A stretch of DNA of 39,101 bases, from assembly GCA_934162255.1 (NCBI GenBank), contig CAKPIG010000009.1:1-39101 (forward strand), given 5' to 3'. This document shows, in pieces, positions 31,431-39,101 of the stretch; within the stretch, counting starts at the first letter, position 1; each line of letters starts with the position of its first letter. The translations under genes were made by a program, and so were the position numbers. The stretch is from an uncultured Clostridia bacterium (GTDB lineage: Bacteria; Bacillota; Clostridia; TANB77; CAG-508). The notes under the pieces were generated by a model. It was not told the DNA's origin, did no database searches, and saw only the letters and a list, made by a program, of their open reading frames with translations.

Positions 31431-32156
31431 TTATACAATTAGTTTCTTTTTCATTTTGTCTAGTATTTTTCTTTCTATTCGTGAGACTTGTACTTGTGTT
31501 ATCCCTAAAATTTTAGAAACTTGCATTTGTGTTTTTTGACTATAATATCTAAGCATTATTATTTCTTTTTCTTTTTCGTCTAGCTCGTTTATTAAATTTT
31601 TTATTGTTAGCCTATTTGCAATTTCTGTTTGCTCGTCTTTTCCTGTTGAAATTTTTTCTAAAATGCTTATTGTCTTATCTGTTTTATTATCTCTGTATTG
31701 TGCATTTTCTATTGAATCCACTGGTTTTGTTGATTCTAATGCCATTGTTATTTCTTCTTTTGAAATTTTGAGTTCTTTTGATATTTCTTCTAATGTGATA
31801 TCTCTTCCATATTTATTATTGTATTCTTTTTGTATTTCTAATATTTTTACATTTAGTTCTTTTATGCTTCTACTTACTTTTATTGGTCCATCATCTCTTA
31901 TATATCTTTTTATTTCTCCTAGTATGTATGGCACTGCATATGTAGAAAGTTTTACTTCAAAGCTTGTATCAAATCTTTGTATTGCTTTAATGAATCCTAT
32001 GCTTCCTATCTGATATAAGTCTTCTATGTCATAACCTCTACCTGAAAATCTTCTAACAATACTCCAAATTAGTCCATTATTATCAATTATTAATTTTGTC
32101 ATGTCTTCTTGATTTCCATTTTGAGCTCTTTCTATGATTTTCATATTTTCATACAC
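31431..32156 (-). CDS. sigF: RNA polymerase forespore sigma factor SigF (SpoIIAC)
   Basis: 241 residues, sigma-70 family group 3. Region 2 includes NNGLIWSIVRRFSGRGYDIEDLYQIG and SIGFIKAIQRFD. Region 3 has KVSRSIKELNVKI. Region 4 (LDEKEKEIIMLRYYSQKTQM, then QVSKILGITQVQVSRIERKI) contains the helix-turn-helix. SigF is the first compartment-specific sigma factor, active in the forespore after release from SpoIIAB. Its ATG shares one base with the spoIIAB stop, showing coupling. Operon position after spoIIAA-spoIIAB distinguishes it from SigG. Confidence 0.95.
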   Translation of the reverse strand: MYENMKIIERAQNGNQEDMTKLIIDNNGLIWSIVRRFSGRGYDIEDLYQIGSIGFIKAIQRFDTSFEVKLSTYAVPYILGEIKRYIRDDGPIKVSRSIKELNVKILEIQKEYNNKYGRDITLEEISKELKISKEEITMALESTKPVDSIENAQYRDNKTDKTISILEKISTGKDEQTEIANRLTIKNLINELDEKEKEIIMLRYYSQKTQMQVSKILGITQVQVSRIERKILDKMKKKLIV

Positions 32157-32632
32157 TATTCTTCTCCCCTTAATGCAACTACTAGTTCACCTTTTTTACA
32201 GTCGCATTTTATTTTTTTCTTCATTGTAACTTTTGTTCCTACTCCTAAGGCAGATTCAATATCAACTGTATCCATAAAGCTTTCCATTATTGTAAATCCC
32301 ATCCCTGATCTTTCTAAGTTTGCTTTTGTTGTGAATAGTGGTTCTTTTGCCATGTCTATATCTTCTATTCCTTTTCCTGTGTCTGATATTTCTATAATTA
32401 CTTCATTTTCTATTATTCTACATATTAATTTTACTATTCCAATATTTTCTTCATATCCATGAATTATTGCGTTTGTTACTGCTTCAGATACTGATGTTTT
32501 TATATCTGCTAATTCTTCTAGTGTTGGGTCTAATTGTGCCACAAATGCAGCCACTGATATTCTTGCAAATGCCTCATTATTTGATTTGCTTAAGAATTCT
32601 AATTTCATTTCATTATCATATAAGTTATTCAT
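32156..32632 (-). CDS. spoIIAB: Anti-sigma-F factor and kinase SpoIIAB
   Basis: 158 residues. The GHKL ATP-binding fold has the N box SEAVTNAIIHGYEEN (E50, N54), the G1 box EISDTGKGIEDI, and G2 SGMGFTIMESFMDTV followed by GVGTKVTM. It binds SigF to hold it inactive and phosphorylates SpoIIAA on serine. It overlaps spoIIAA by 8 bases and sigF by 1 base. It is slightly longer than the Bacillus protein (146). Confidence 0.96.
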   Translation of the reverse strand: MNNLYDNEMKLEFLSKSNNEAFARISVAAFVAQLDPTLEELADIKTSVSEAVTNAIIHGYEENIGIVKLICRIIENEVIIEISDTGKGIEDIDMAKEPLFTTKANLERSGMGFTIMESFMDTVDIESALGVGTKVTMKKKIKCDCKKGELVVALRGEE

Positions 32633-32960
32633 ATTGTACCTCCTTTTTTGAATGTTTTATTTCTGGCATTATTCTCAAGATACCACTCATTTCAAATATT
32701 TTTCTTATTGTTTCATTTATATTTGCTACTTTGACTTGTCCTCCTAACATGTTGGCTAGTTTATATCTACCTATCAACATTCCTATTCCCGCACTATCCA
32801 TAAAAGAAACATTACAAAAATCAAATATAATTTCTTTAGGCATATATCTTTCAATTTCATTGTCTAATTTCCTCCTTATTTTTTGTACACAATATTCATC
32901 TATATCTTCATTTAGTTTGAATATTAGTGCCTTTTCTTCTTTTTTGTATTCACTTTCCAT
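32625..32960 (-). CDS. spoIIAA: Anti-anti-sigma factor SpoIIAA
   Basis: 111 residues, STAS domain. The phosphorylation site is S56 in FMDSAGIGMLIGRY. When dephosphorylated by SpoIIE it displaces SigF from SpoIIAB. KEIIFDFCNVSFMDSAG is the core strand and loop of the family. AAGGAGG precedes the ATG. First gene of the operon, with promoter at 32993-33021 and two Spo0A boxes further upstream. Confidence 0.95.
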   Translation of the reverse strand: MESEYKKEEKALIFKLNEDIDEYCVQKIRRKLDNEIERYMPKEIIFDFCNVSFMDSAGIGMLIGRYKLANMLGGQVKVANINETIRKIFEMSGILRIMPEIKHSKKEVQYE

Positions 32961-32992
32961 GTTTCCCTCCTTGTATTATTTACTTGTTTTTT

Positions 32993-33021
32993 ATTATACA
33001 TTCATTTACATTTTTTTCCAA
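32993..33021 (-). promoter_or_regulatory. Promoter of the spoIIA operon (SigA-like)
   Basis: TTGGAA (33021-33016), 17 bases, TATAAT (32998-32993). A GAAT also occurs just before the -10, but the spacing from a GGA element does not fit a sigma-H site. Confidence 0.6.
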
Positions 33022-33041
33022 GAGTAAATACTGACTAGTTT

Positions 33042-33048
33042 TGTCGAA
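33042..33048 (+). promoter_or_regulatory. Spo0A box, plus strand
   Basis: TGTCGAA within TTTTGTCGAATC. It is centred about 59 bases upstream of the expected spoIIA transcript start. Confidence 0.7.
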
Positions 33049-33060
33049 TCTATAAAACTT

Positions 33061-33067
33061 TTCGACA
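33061..33067 (-). promoter_or_regulatory. Spo0A box, minus strand
   Basis: TGTCGAA within GTGTCGAAAAG on the minus strand, 12 bases from the first box and facing it. It abuts the rsgA terminator. Confidence 0.7.
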
Positions 33068-33098
33068 CAAAAAAACTGCTTTTTCAGCAGTTTCTTTT
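33067..33098 (-). terminator. Intrinsic terminator of rsgA
   Basis: AAACTGCT/AGCAGTTT stem with loop GAAAA, then a T-run on the minus strand that merges with the Spo0A box. Confidence 0.8.
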
Positions 33099-33973
33099 TA
33101 CCATTTATATTTTTCTTTTTCCTTTAGTTCTTGATATATTTTGCAGTATCTTTCATATCTTTTCTCTGATATTCTTTTTTCTTTTATTGCTTGTTTGATT
33201 CCACAATTTTCTTCTTTTATATGTGTGCAACCTATAAATTCACAGTTTTCTATTTCTGATCTAAATTCTCTAAAATTTTCATCTAAATCTTTGCTTTCAA
33301 TTTCTGTTATTTCAAAGTTTGAAAACCCTGGCGTATCTGCAATATATGTATTTTTTTCTAGTTCATACAATCTTGTTTCTGTTGTTGTGTTTTTTCCTTT
33401 TTTGTTCTTTTTGCTTATTTCTCCTTCTTCTGTTTTTTCTGTTCCAAATAGTGCATTTATCGTACTTGATTTTCCCACTCCTGAGTTTCCTGAAAATACA
33501 CTTGTCTTCTCTTTTAAAACTTTTTTTAGTTCTTCTATTCCAACATTTTCTTTTGCACTTATTGTAATAACTTTATAACCTATATTTTGATATGTTTTTT
33601 GAATTGTTTTATAAGATTCATCTAAATCTATTTTGTTTATTACTATTATTGGCTCTATTTTCAGACTTTCCGCATATGCTAGCTGTTTATCTAACATTAA
33701 TAAATCTGGCTTTGGATTTTTTGTTGATATTATAAAAATAACTTGATCTATATTGGCAATTTTAGGTCTTTTCATTTGATTGTTTCTTGGATTTATTTGT
33801 TCTATAATTGCTAATTTTTTTGTTTTATCTGTTATTTCTATTTCTACATTGTCTCCAACTATAGGAGACATTTCTATGTTTTTTAATTTTCCTCTTGCAT
33901 ATGAATCATATATTTCATTATCTACTTTTATTTTATATATATTTGATATATTTCCTATTATTTTTCCTTGCAT
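33098..33973 (-). CDS. rsgA: Ribosome small subunit assembly GTPase RsgA
   Basis: 291 residues, circularly permuted GTPase. An OB fold (about 1-65) is followed by G4 VINKIDLD, G5 ISAKENVG, then G1 SGNSGVGKSS and G3 ADTPGFSNFE. The zinc domain is CEFIGCTHIKEENCGIKQA. It matures the 30S decoding centre. In many Bacillota it follows prkC directly; here 1.0 kb with a repeat gene separates them, and rsgA has its own promoter (33999-34027). Confidence 0.96.
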   Translation of the reverse strand: MQGKIIGNISNIYKIKVDNEIYDSYARGKLKNIEMSPIVGDNVEIEITDKTKKLAIIEQINPRNNQMKRPKIANIDQVIFIISTKNPKPDLLMLDKQLAYAESLKIEPIIVINKIDLDESYKTIQKTYQNIGYKVITISAKENVGIEELKKVLKEKTSVFSGNSGVGKSSTINALFGTEKTEEGEISKKNKKGKNTTTETRLYELEKNTYIADTPGFSNFEITEIESKDLDENFREFRSEIENCEFIGCTHIKEENCGIKQAIKEKRISEKRYERYCKIYQELKEKEKYKW

Positions 33974-33998
33974 ATCTTTCCTTTCTTCATTCTTTTAT

Positions 33999-34027
33999 AC
34001 TATAACATATTTTTTTATAAAAAACAA
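33999..34027 (-). promoter_or_regulatory. Probable SigA promoter of rsgA
   Basis: TTGTTT (34027-34022), 17 bases, TATAGT (34004-33999). Confidence 0.5.
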
Positions 34028-34036
34028 TCTTTTATA

Positions 34037-34066
34037 TTGACAATTTGCTCTATCTGAATGTATACT
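34037..34066 (+). promoter_or_regulatory. SigA promoter of the coiled-coil repeat gene
   Basis: TTGACA (34037-34042), 18 bases, TATACT (34061-34066), back to back with the rsgA promoter. It gives a leader of about 88 bases. Confidence 0.65.
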
Positions 34067-34159
34067 TATAGTGTATTTTTTCAATAAATTTTTATCAATT
34101 ATTTTTATTCTTTATTTTGTACACCATGTACTAATTTTCATATGAAAGGAGGTGATTTT

Positions 34160-34939
34160 ATGGGTGTTGATGAGAAATTGGATTTAATTTTAAATAAACT
34201 TTTGAAACTTGACCAAATTGACGAAATTAATCACAAGTTAGATGAACATAGTTCTAAATTAGATGAGCATTCTTCTATGTTGGCTGAGATTAATTCTACT
34301 TTGGACGAGCATAGCTCTAAATTGGACGAACATTCTTCTATATTGGCTGAAATCAATACTACTTTAGAAGAGCATAGTTCTAAATTGGATGAACATTCTT
34401 CTATGCTAGCTGAGATTAATACCACTTTAGAAGAACATAGTTCTAAATTAGATGAACATTCTTCTATGTTGGCTGAGATTAATACTACTTTAGAAGAGCA
34501 TAGTTCTAAATTAGATGAACATTCTACTATGTTAACTGAAATTAATACTACTTTAGAAGAGCATAGCTCTAAATTGGACAAACATTCTTCTATATTGGCT
34601 GAAATCAATACTACTTTAGAAGAGCATAGTTCTAAATTGGACGAACATTCTTCTATGTTGGCTGAGATTAATACTACTTTAGAAGAGCATAGTTCTAAAT
34701 TAGATGAGCATTCTTCTATGTTGGCTGAAATTAATACTACTTTAGAAGAGCATAGCTCTAAATTGGATGATTTTAGCACTCAATTTAAAGTCGTTAATTA
34801 TAAGTTTGATAAACTTTTATTTGAATTAAAAAATGATTTTAGAAGAATTGAAGAAAAATTTGATGATATAGATGAAAGACTTGATAACATTGATGATAAA
34901 TTTGATAGCTTATCTATAGGTATTAATTTTATACACTAA
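34160..34939 (+). CDS. 21-residue-repeat coiled-coil protein, unknown function
   Basis: 259 residues. The start at 34160 follows AAAGGAGGTGA; an ATG at 34142 lies before that site. Residues 1-29 are a leucine-rich helix (VDEKLDLILNKLLKLDQ). Residues 30-197 are eight near-perfect 21-residue repeats of the form HSSKLDEHSSMLAEINTTLEE with only M/I, E/K and S/T changes. The last 62 residues are a charged helix (KNDFRRIEEKFDDIDERLDN). Each repeat is three heptads with Leu at one core position and His, His, Ile at the other, giving a His-striped coiled coil. There is no signal peptide or membrane helix. It is an independent unit with promoter and terminator, opposite to the flanking prkC and rsgA. 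Confidence 0.8.
   Translation: MGVDEKLDLILNKLLKLDQIDEINHKLDEHSSKLDEHSSMLAEINSTLDEHSSKLDEHSSILAEINTTLEEHSSKLDEHSSMLAEINTTLEEHSSKLDEHSSMLAEINTTLEEHSSKLDEHSTMLTEINTTLEEHSSKLDKHSSILAEINTTLEEHSSKLDEHSSMLAEINTTLEEHSSKLDEHSSMLAEINTTLEEHSSKLDDFSTQFKVVNYKFDKLLFELKNDFRRIEEKFDDIDERLDNIDDKFDSLSIGINFIH
34247..34750 (+). repeat. Eight tandem 63-bp repeats
   Basis: In-frame 63-bp units encoding the 21-residue repeats. Units differ by synonymous and a few replacement changes; several neighbouring units are nearly identical, a sign of recent unit duplication. Confidence 0.9.
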
Positions 34940-34964
34940 TTTTTTCTATTAATCAATCAAAACA

Positions 34965-35009
34965 AAACCTCTATATATTGGTTATTGTACCTTTATATAG
35001 AGGTTTTTA
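34965..35009. terminator. Bidirectional terminator between the repeat gene and prkC
   Basis: AAACCTCTATATA/TATATAGAGGTTT stem with T-runs (TTTTTATT) on the plus side; prkC ends at 35025 from the other direction. Confidence 0.75.
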
Positions 35010-35024
35010 TTAACTTTCTATTTT

Positions 35025-37010
35025 CTATTCTGCTGTATAAGAATTTACATTATTATAAATTAATGTATATCCACCATCATTTTTTAGAACTCCGTCTATA
35101 TACACTTTAACAGTTGTGGTTCCAGTTCCCTTTGCATTTCCAACTGAAACTGCTGTTTCTGATGCTTTTACTTTTTGTGAATATATTGTGTCGCTACCAA
35201 CTTTAACTTCTAGCTTAACTTCTTTTACTTTTTTGTCAGTTGTTTCTTCACCTTCTGTAGGAGTTTCATAGATATTATCCTTTAGTAAAGATTTTACATT
35301 TACTGTGATTGGTATAGTTTTTACTTCTTCTAGTTTATTTACAGTAATTGTTATAGATGTTCCTTCATCAACTTTTTCTCCTGATTTTATACTTTGGTTC
35401 ATTACAACGCCATTTCCTCTTGATGAATCTTCTCCATATTCAACTACAACTGTTAAACCTGCTTGTTCTAGTATTTTTCTTGCTTCAGCTTCTTCTTTAT
35501 ATAATACTGATGATACTGTTACTTGCTTTATGCCTGTTCCAATGCTTATATATACTTTTACTGTTTCTCCTGCATTTATTGTTGTTCCTTCTTCAACTTC
35601 TTGCTTGATGATTATTCCTTGTTCTACTGTTTTACTAACTTCATCAACATATTCAATTTTTATTTTTGCTTCTTTAGCGGCATCTTCTGCTTCTTGTTTT
35701 GTTTTTCCTTTTAATAATGGTACTTTTGTTGTTTCTGTTCCTAAACTTATTACAACTTTAACATCTGTTTTTTGTTTAATTTTTCTTCCATCTACAAATG
35801 TTGGAGTTTGTGATATTATTTTACCTGCTTCGTATTCTGTGTTATATTCTTGACCATCTTCTACATAATTTAATTTGTTTTGTTTTAGAATTTCTTTTGC
35901 TTCATCAATTGTTTTTCCTACTAAATCTGGAATTGCAACTTCTTTTGGTCTTGTAGCATTTGAAATTCCTATAGTTAATGATAAACTAAGTACAAATAAT
36001 ATTATTAACCCTATTATTACTGATAGTACTTTATGTTGTTTTATAAATGTTTTTAATTTACTCTCTTTCTTTTTTCCTTTTTGAGTTGCTTTAGGATTTC
36101 TATCATTTTCTTCTCCAAGTGTAGATATTCTTTGAGTTGGAAAATCTCCTCTGTAGTCATTTCTATCAACAAAATCTCCATCAGGGTCTTTTAGTGCTCT
36201 TCTTAAATCAATTAGCATTTCTGTTGCACTTTGATATCTTAAACTTACATCTTTTTTTAGTGCTTTCATTATTATGTCATTAACTGCTGTTGGAATATTT
36301 GGATTTACATCTATTGCAGCTATTGGTTCTTCTTGCAAATGTTTTAATGCTACTGATACAGGTGTATCTGCATCAAATGGGACTCTGCCTGTTAACATTT
36401 CGTACATTACTACTCCAAGAGAGTATAAATCAGATTTTTCATCTGTAAATCCTCCTCTTGCATGTTCTGGTGAAAAATAATGTACAGAACCTATTGTTGT
36501 TCCAAATGCTGTTATTGTTGAATTTGATACTGCTTTAGCAATTCCAAAGTCTGTAACTTTTGCAACTCCATCTTCTGTTATTATAATATTATGTGGTTTT
36601 ATATCTCTATGAATTATATGATTTTTATGAGCAACTTCTAGTGCTGATGCAATTTGTATTGCTATATTCACTGACCATTTCCATGGTAATGGACCTTTTT
36701 CTTCTACTATTATCTCTTTTAACGTTTTTCCTTTTATCAATTCCATTACAATATAGTAAAGATTTCCATCAACTCCTACATCATAAACTGATACTATATT
36801 AGGATGAGTAATACTAGCAGCTGATTGTGCTTCTACCTCAAATCTTTTTATAAATTCTTCATCTGTTGTGAATTCATCTCTTAGTATTTTGATTGCTACA
36901 TATCTATTTAATACATGACATTTTGCCTTATAGACAGTTGCCATTCCTCCACTGCCTATTTTTTCAATGATTTCATATCTATTTCCTAACAATCTACCTT
37001 TTAAATCCAT
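35025..37010 (-). CDS. prkC: Membrane Ser/Thr kinase PrkC with three PASTA domains
   Basis: 661 residues. The kinase domain (about 10-270) has G-loop IGSGGMATVYKAK, K41, catalytic HRDIKPHN (D136, N141), DFG at 154-156 and FSPEHARGG. A basic juxtamembrane segment leads to one membrane helix (VLSVIIGLIILFVLSLSLTI). Outside are three PASTA repeats starting VAIPDLVGKTIDEAKEIL, TKVPLLKGKTKQEAEDAA and KQVTVSSVLYKEEAEARKIL, then about 100 extra residues of unknown fold. It senses muropeptides or lipid II and phosphorylates growth and cell-wall targets; in spores it can trigger germination. It starts 20 bases after prpC. Confidence 0.96.
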   Translation of the reverse strand: MDLKGRLLGNRYEIIEKIGSGGMATVYKAKCHVLNRYVAIKILRDEFTTDEEFIKRFEVEAQSAASITHPNIVSVYDVGVDGNLYYIVMELIKGKTLKEIIVEEKGPLPWKWSVNIAIQIASALEVAHKNHIIHRDIKPHNIIITEDGVAKVTDFGIAKAVSNSTITAFGTTIGSVHYFSPEHARGGFTDEKSDLYSLGVVMYEMLTGRVPFDADTPVSVALKHLQEEPIAAIDVNPNIPTAVNDIIMKALKKDVSLRYQSATEMLIDLRRALKDPDGDFVDRNDYRGDFPTQRISTLGEENDRNPKATQKGKKKESKLKTFIKQHKVLSVIIGLIILFVLSLSLTIGISNATRPKEVAIPDLVGKTIDEAKEILKQNKLNYVEDGQEYNTEYEAGKIISQTPTFVDGRKIKQKTDVKVVISLGTETTKVPLLKGKTKQEAEDAAKEAKIKIEYVDEVSKTVEQGIIIKQEVEEGTTINAGETVKVYISIGTGIKQVTVSSVLYKEEAEARKILEQAGLTVVVEYGEDSSRGNGVVMNQSIKSGEKVDEGTSITITVNKLEEVKTIPITVNVKSLLKDNIYETPTEGEETTDKKVKEVKLEVKVGSDTIYSQKVKASETAVSVGNAKGTGTTTVKVYIDGVLKNDGGYTLIYNNVNSYTAE

Positions 37011-37030
37011 TTTTTCTCTCCCCTTATAGG

Positions 37031-37765
37031 TTATATGTTTTTGATTACTACAACTGTTATGTTATCTAACCCACCATTTTCATTTGCTAAATCTACAAGT
37101 TTTATAGGTGCTTTTTCAATATTTCCTTTTGCATTTTCAAATATATCTTCTTGTTTTACCATATTTGTTAATCCGTCTGAACACATTAATAATATATCAT
37201 CTCTTAAAAATCCACGAACTAATACATCTGGTTCAACAAAGGCATTACATCCTAATGCTTTCATTAGCATATTTTTCTTTGGATGGTTTTCTGCCTCTTC
37301 TTTTGTTATTGTTCCATCTTTTACTAGTTTTTGAACATAACTATGGTCTTGTGTTAATTTGCGAATAAAGTCTTTTCTTATTCTATATATTCTGCTATCT
37401 CCCACATGGCCAATATATGCCTTATTATTATATATTAAGCAAACTTCTAAAGTAGTACCCATTCCTTCAAGTTCCTTGTCTTCTTTTGATTTTTCATATA
37501 CTACCATGTTTGCATATTCCATACTGCTTGCTACTAATTGTATTAGGCTTTCTCTATCTTTAGGTGTTTCTTTAAAATTGTTTTCTATATAATTTTTTGT
37601 ACATTTTATTGCTAAACTACTTGCTATTTCTCCTCCTTTGTATCCTCCCATTCCGTCTGCTAACAAGTATATTTTTACTTCACTTAAAGAATCCGATATA
37701 TAGTATGAATCTTGATTCATGTCTCTAGCTTTTCCTACATCTGATTTCGCATAAGCTATTATCAT
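37031..37765 (-). CDS. prpC: PP2C-type Ser/Thr phosphatase PrpC
   Basis: 244 residues, the partner that reverses PrkC phosphorylation. Metal-binding motifs are RDMNQDSYYI, LADGMGGYKGGEIAS, GHVGDSRIYRI, LMCSDGLTNMV and GGLDNITVVVI, all complete. The protein is cytoplasmic. It sits between rlmN and prkC, the standard order in Bacillota. Confidence 0.96.
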   Translation of the reverse strand: MIIAYAKSDVGKARDMNQDSYYISDSLSEVKIYLLADGMGGYKGGEIASSLAIKCTKNYIENNFKETPKDRESLIQLVASSMEYANMVVYEKSKEDKELEGMGTTLEVCLIYNNKAYIGHVGDSRIYRIRKDFIRKLTQDHSYVQKLVKDGTITKEEAENHPKKNMLMKALGCNAFVEPDVLVRGFLRDDILLMCSDGLTNMVKQEDIFENAKGNIEKAPIKLVDLANENGGLDNITVVVIKNI

Positions 37766-37822
37766 TCTTCCACCTCGTATCTTTCTTTACATGTCTTGTT
37801 ATATCATATAATATATTTTTTG

Positions 37823-38845
37823 TCAATTTAAATTTTGTCTTCTTAGTTGGCCACAAGCCGCATCAATATCTGATCCTAGCTCTCTTCTTATTGTTGCTAC
37901 AATGCCATGTTCATTTAAATAATCTCTAAATTTTATTATATTTTCATTTGAGCTTTTTGTATATGCTCCACTTTCGATTTTGTTTATTGGTATTAAATTA
38001 ACATGACAAAGCATTCCTTTTAAAAGATGTACTAATCTTTTAGCATCTTCTAAGTTGTCATTGTTGTCTTTTGCTAATGCATATTCAAAAGATATTCTTC
38101 TATTGGTTTTTGCAATATAATCTTTACAAGCTTGTAATAATTCTTCTATTGGAAATGCATTATTTACAGGCATCATGTTACTTCTTTGTTCATTTGTTGT
38201 TGCATGTAATGATATTGATAATGTGCATTGAATGTTTTCTTCTGCTAGTCTATATATTGCTGGAACTAATCCACTGGTTGATACACTTATATGTCTTGCC
38301 CCTATATTTATTCCCTTTGGATTATTTATTATTCTAATAGCATTTACTACATTGTTATAGTTATTTAATGGTTCTCCTATTCCCATAAATACTACATTAG
38401 AAATTCTTATGTTATTATCTTGTTCCACAGCTAAGATTTGTTCAACTATTTCTCCAGATGTTAAGCTTCTTATAAATGGTATTCCTGTTGATGCACAGAA
38501 TTTACAACCCATTTTACATCCAACCTGTGATGATACACAAATACTGTATCCATGATGATAACTCATTAGAACTGTTTCAATTGCATTTCCATCTAGTAAA
38601 TCAAATAAATATTTTTTAGTTCCATCTTTTGATTCTAATTTTTTTATTATTTTAAAATTACATATTGTATAATTTTCTTTTAATTTTTCTCTTAGTTCTA
38701 ATGAAATATTAGTCATTTCGTCAAAATCTTTTACTTTAATTTCATACAACCATTTAAATACTTGTTCAGCTCTAAAAGGCTTTTCTCCCATTTGAATAAA
38801 TTCTTCTTTTAATGCATCTAAATTGTAGTCTTTTATATTTTTCAA
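37823..38845 (-). CDS. rlmN: 23S rRNA A2503 / tRNA A37 methyltransferase RlmN
   Basis: 340 residues, radical SAM enzyme. The cluster motif CXXXCXXC is at C110, C114 and C117 (QVGCKMGCKFCAS). The N-terminal EKPFRAEQVFKWLYE helix, SVSTSGLVPAI, and the C-terminal ACGQLRR with the methyl-carrying Cys are typical. It adds a methyl group at C2 of A2503 and of tRNA A37. The start is TTG at 38845, with AAGGAG 8 bases away; the family N-terminus begins there. It overlaps closely with the upstream U32 gene. Confidence 0.96.
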   Translation of the reverse strand: MKNIKDYNLDALKEEFIQMGEKPFRAEQVFKWLYEIKVKDFDEMTNISLELREKLKENYTICNFKIIKKLESKDGTKKYLFDLLDGNAIETVLMSYHHGYSICVSSQVGCKMGCKFCASTGIPFIRSLTSGEIVEQILAVEQDNNIRISNVVFMGIGEPLNNYNNVVNAIRIINNPKGINIGARHISVSTSGLVPAIYRLAEENIQCTLSISLHATTNEQRSNMMPVNNAFPIEELLQACKDYIAKTNRRISFEYALAKDNNDNLEDAKRLVHLLKGMLCHVNLIPINKIESGAYTKSSNENIIKFRDYLNEHGIVATIRRELGSDIDAACGQLRRQNLN

Positions 38846-38846
38846 T

Positions 38847-39101
38847 TTATTTTCTCCTTCTTAATATCCAATCTTTTTGACATTTTATTGGTAAGGCCAT
38901 TTTTACTTTTTGATTTTGTTTTCCTGGGCTTACTGATTCAATCTCTTGATTTGTATCTATATCCCATAATTTTTCTATTTTGAATTCTACTGGTTTTAAT
39001 TGTTTTGGAACTAGTATTTCTATTGTATCTCCTATGGCTAACCTATTTCTTATATCTACAATGGCTTTTTCTCCATCATAGTCTACTATTTTACCAGCAA
39101 A
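38847..39101 (-). CDS. U32 family peptidase, C-terminal end only (window edge)
   Basis: 84 residues read from the window edge to the stop at 38847, with no stop codon between. FAGKIVDYDGEKAIVDIRNR, LAIGDTIEILVP and IESVSPGKQNQKVKMALP match the C-terminal beta-barrel of U32 peptidases, which are linked to tRNA or rRNA hydroxylation (TrhP/RlhA) rather than proven proteolysis. The catalytic part is outside the window. It is the gene before rlmN in the same direction. Confidence 0.75.
   Translation of the reverse strand, partial: FAGKIVDYDGEKAIVDIRNRLAIGDTIEILVPKQLKPVEFKIEKLWDIDTNQEIESVSPGKQNQKVKMALPIKCQKDWILRRRK

Noticed and set aside
34231..34779. A 182-codon minus-strand open frame antisense to the repeat gene
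   Set aside because: It is open only because the 63-bp repeat contains no stop in that frame; it has no promoter or ribosome binding site, and the plus-strand frame has all three gene signals.
34072..34945. Inverted AGTGTAT elements flanking the repeat gene as mobile-element ends
   Set aside because: The match is only 8 bases and its orientation differs from the arms around 7459; chance is likely in this composition.

Overview
The window is a very A+T-rich stretch of a spore-forming Bacillota genome, most likely class Clostridia. The evidence is the spoIIAA-spoIIAB-sigF operon with Spo0A boxes, spoIID, spoIIQ, spoVT and ylbJ, together with AGGAGG-type ribosome binding sites, a T-box leader and a tmRNA. 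Nearly all genes are ordinary chromosomal genes and most lie on the minus strand. No CRISPR array, insertion sequence or prophage is visible. The only stretch over 300 bases without a protein gene is 8485-9082, and it holds the tmRNA.

Layout. 1-3854 (minus): a surface-polysaccharide operon read vanZ-like, initiating sugar transferase, GT4, frameshifted GT2, then a GT2 cut by the window edge. 3985-4891 (minus): hpf and a small unknown gene. 5023-7374 (plus): mutS2. 7459-7734 (minus): a small coiled-coil gene bracketed by inverted repeats. 7930-8484 (minus): spoVT. 8600-8953 (plus): tmRNA, followed by an orphan gene with a palindromic operator and a frameshifted M14 peptidase. 10589-11381: two unknown genes. 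11451-13465: thrS and its T-box leader. 13486-15037: a small cell-wall-anchored protein and ychF. 15208-15282: tRNA-Gln(CUG). 15372-17279: a DUF45 metallopeptidase and, divergently, ylbJ.

17303-26469 is a long minus-strand run: alpha/beta hydrolase, yfhO, polA, lytic transglycosylase, yqeG, prepilin peptidase and an M24 peptidase. 26602-28401 holds small genes, including an ASCH gene fused to a decayed Nudix remnant, a zinc-ribbon protein, a tail-anchored protein and queH. ruvB follows at 28426-29436.

29548-32960 (minus) is a compact sporulation operon, spoIIAA-spoIIAB-sigF-spoIID-spoIIQ. It puts the first forespore sigma factor and its regulators next to the engulfment peptidoglycan machinery. 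33098-39101 is the Ser/Thr phospho-signalling and ribosome block (U32 peptidase, rlmN, prpC, prkC, rsgA). It is interrupted by an oppositely oriented, self-contained coiled-coil repeat gene at 34160-34939.

I found no single obviously new system. The best leads are the 21-residue repeat gene placed between prkC and rsgA, the sigF-spoIID-spoIIQ arrangement, the regulated-looking orphan next to tmRNA, the very short thrS T-box, the TGS-less ThrRS, and the ASCH/Nudix remnant. Two genes carry single-base frameshifts that could be real decay or sequence error.
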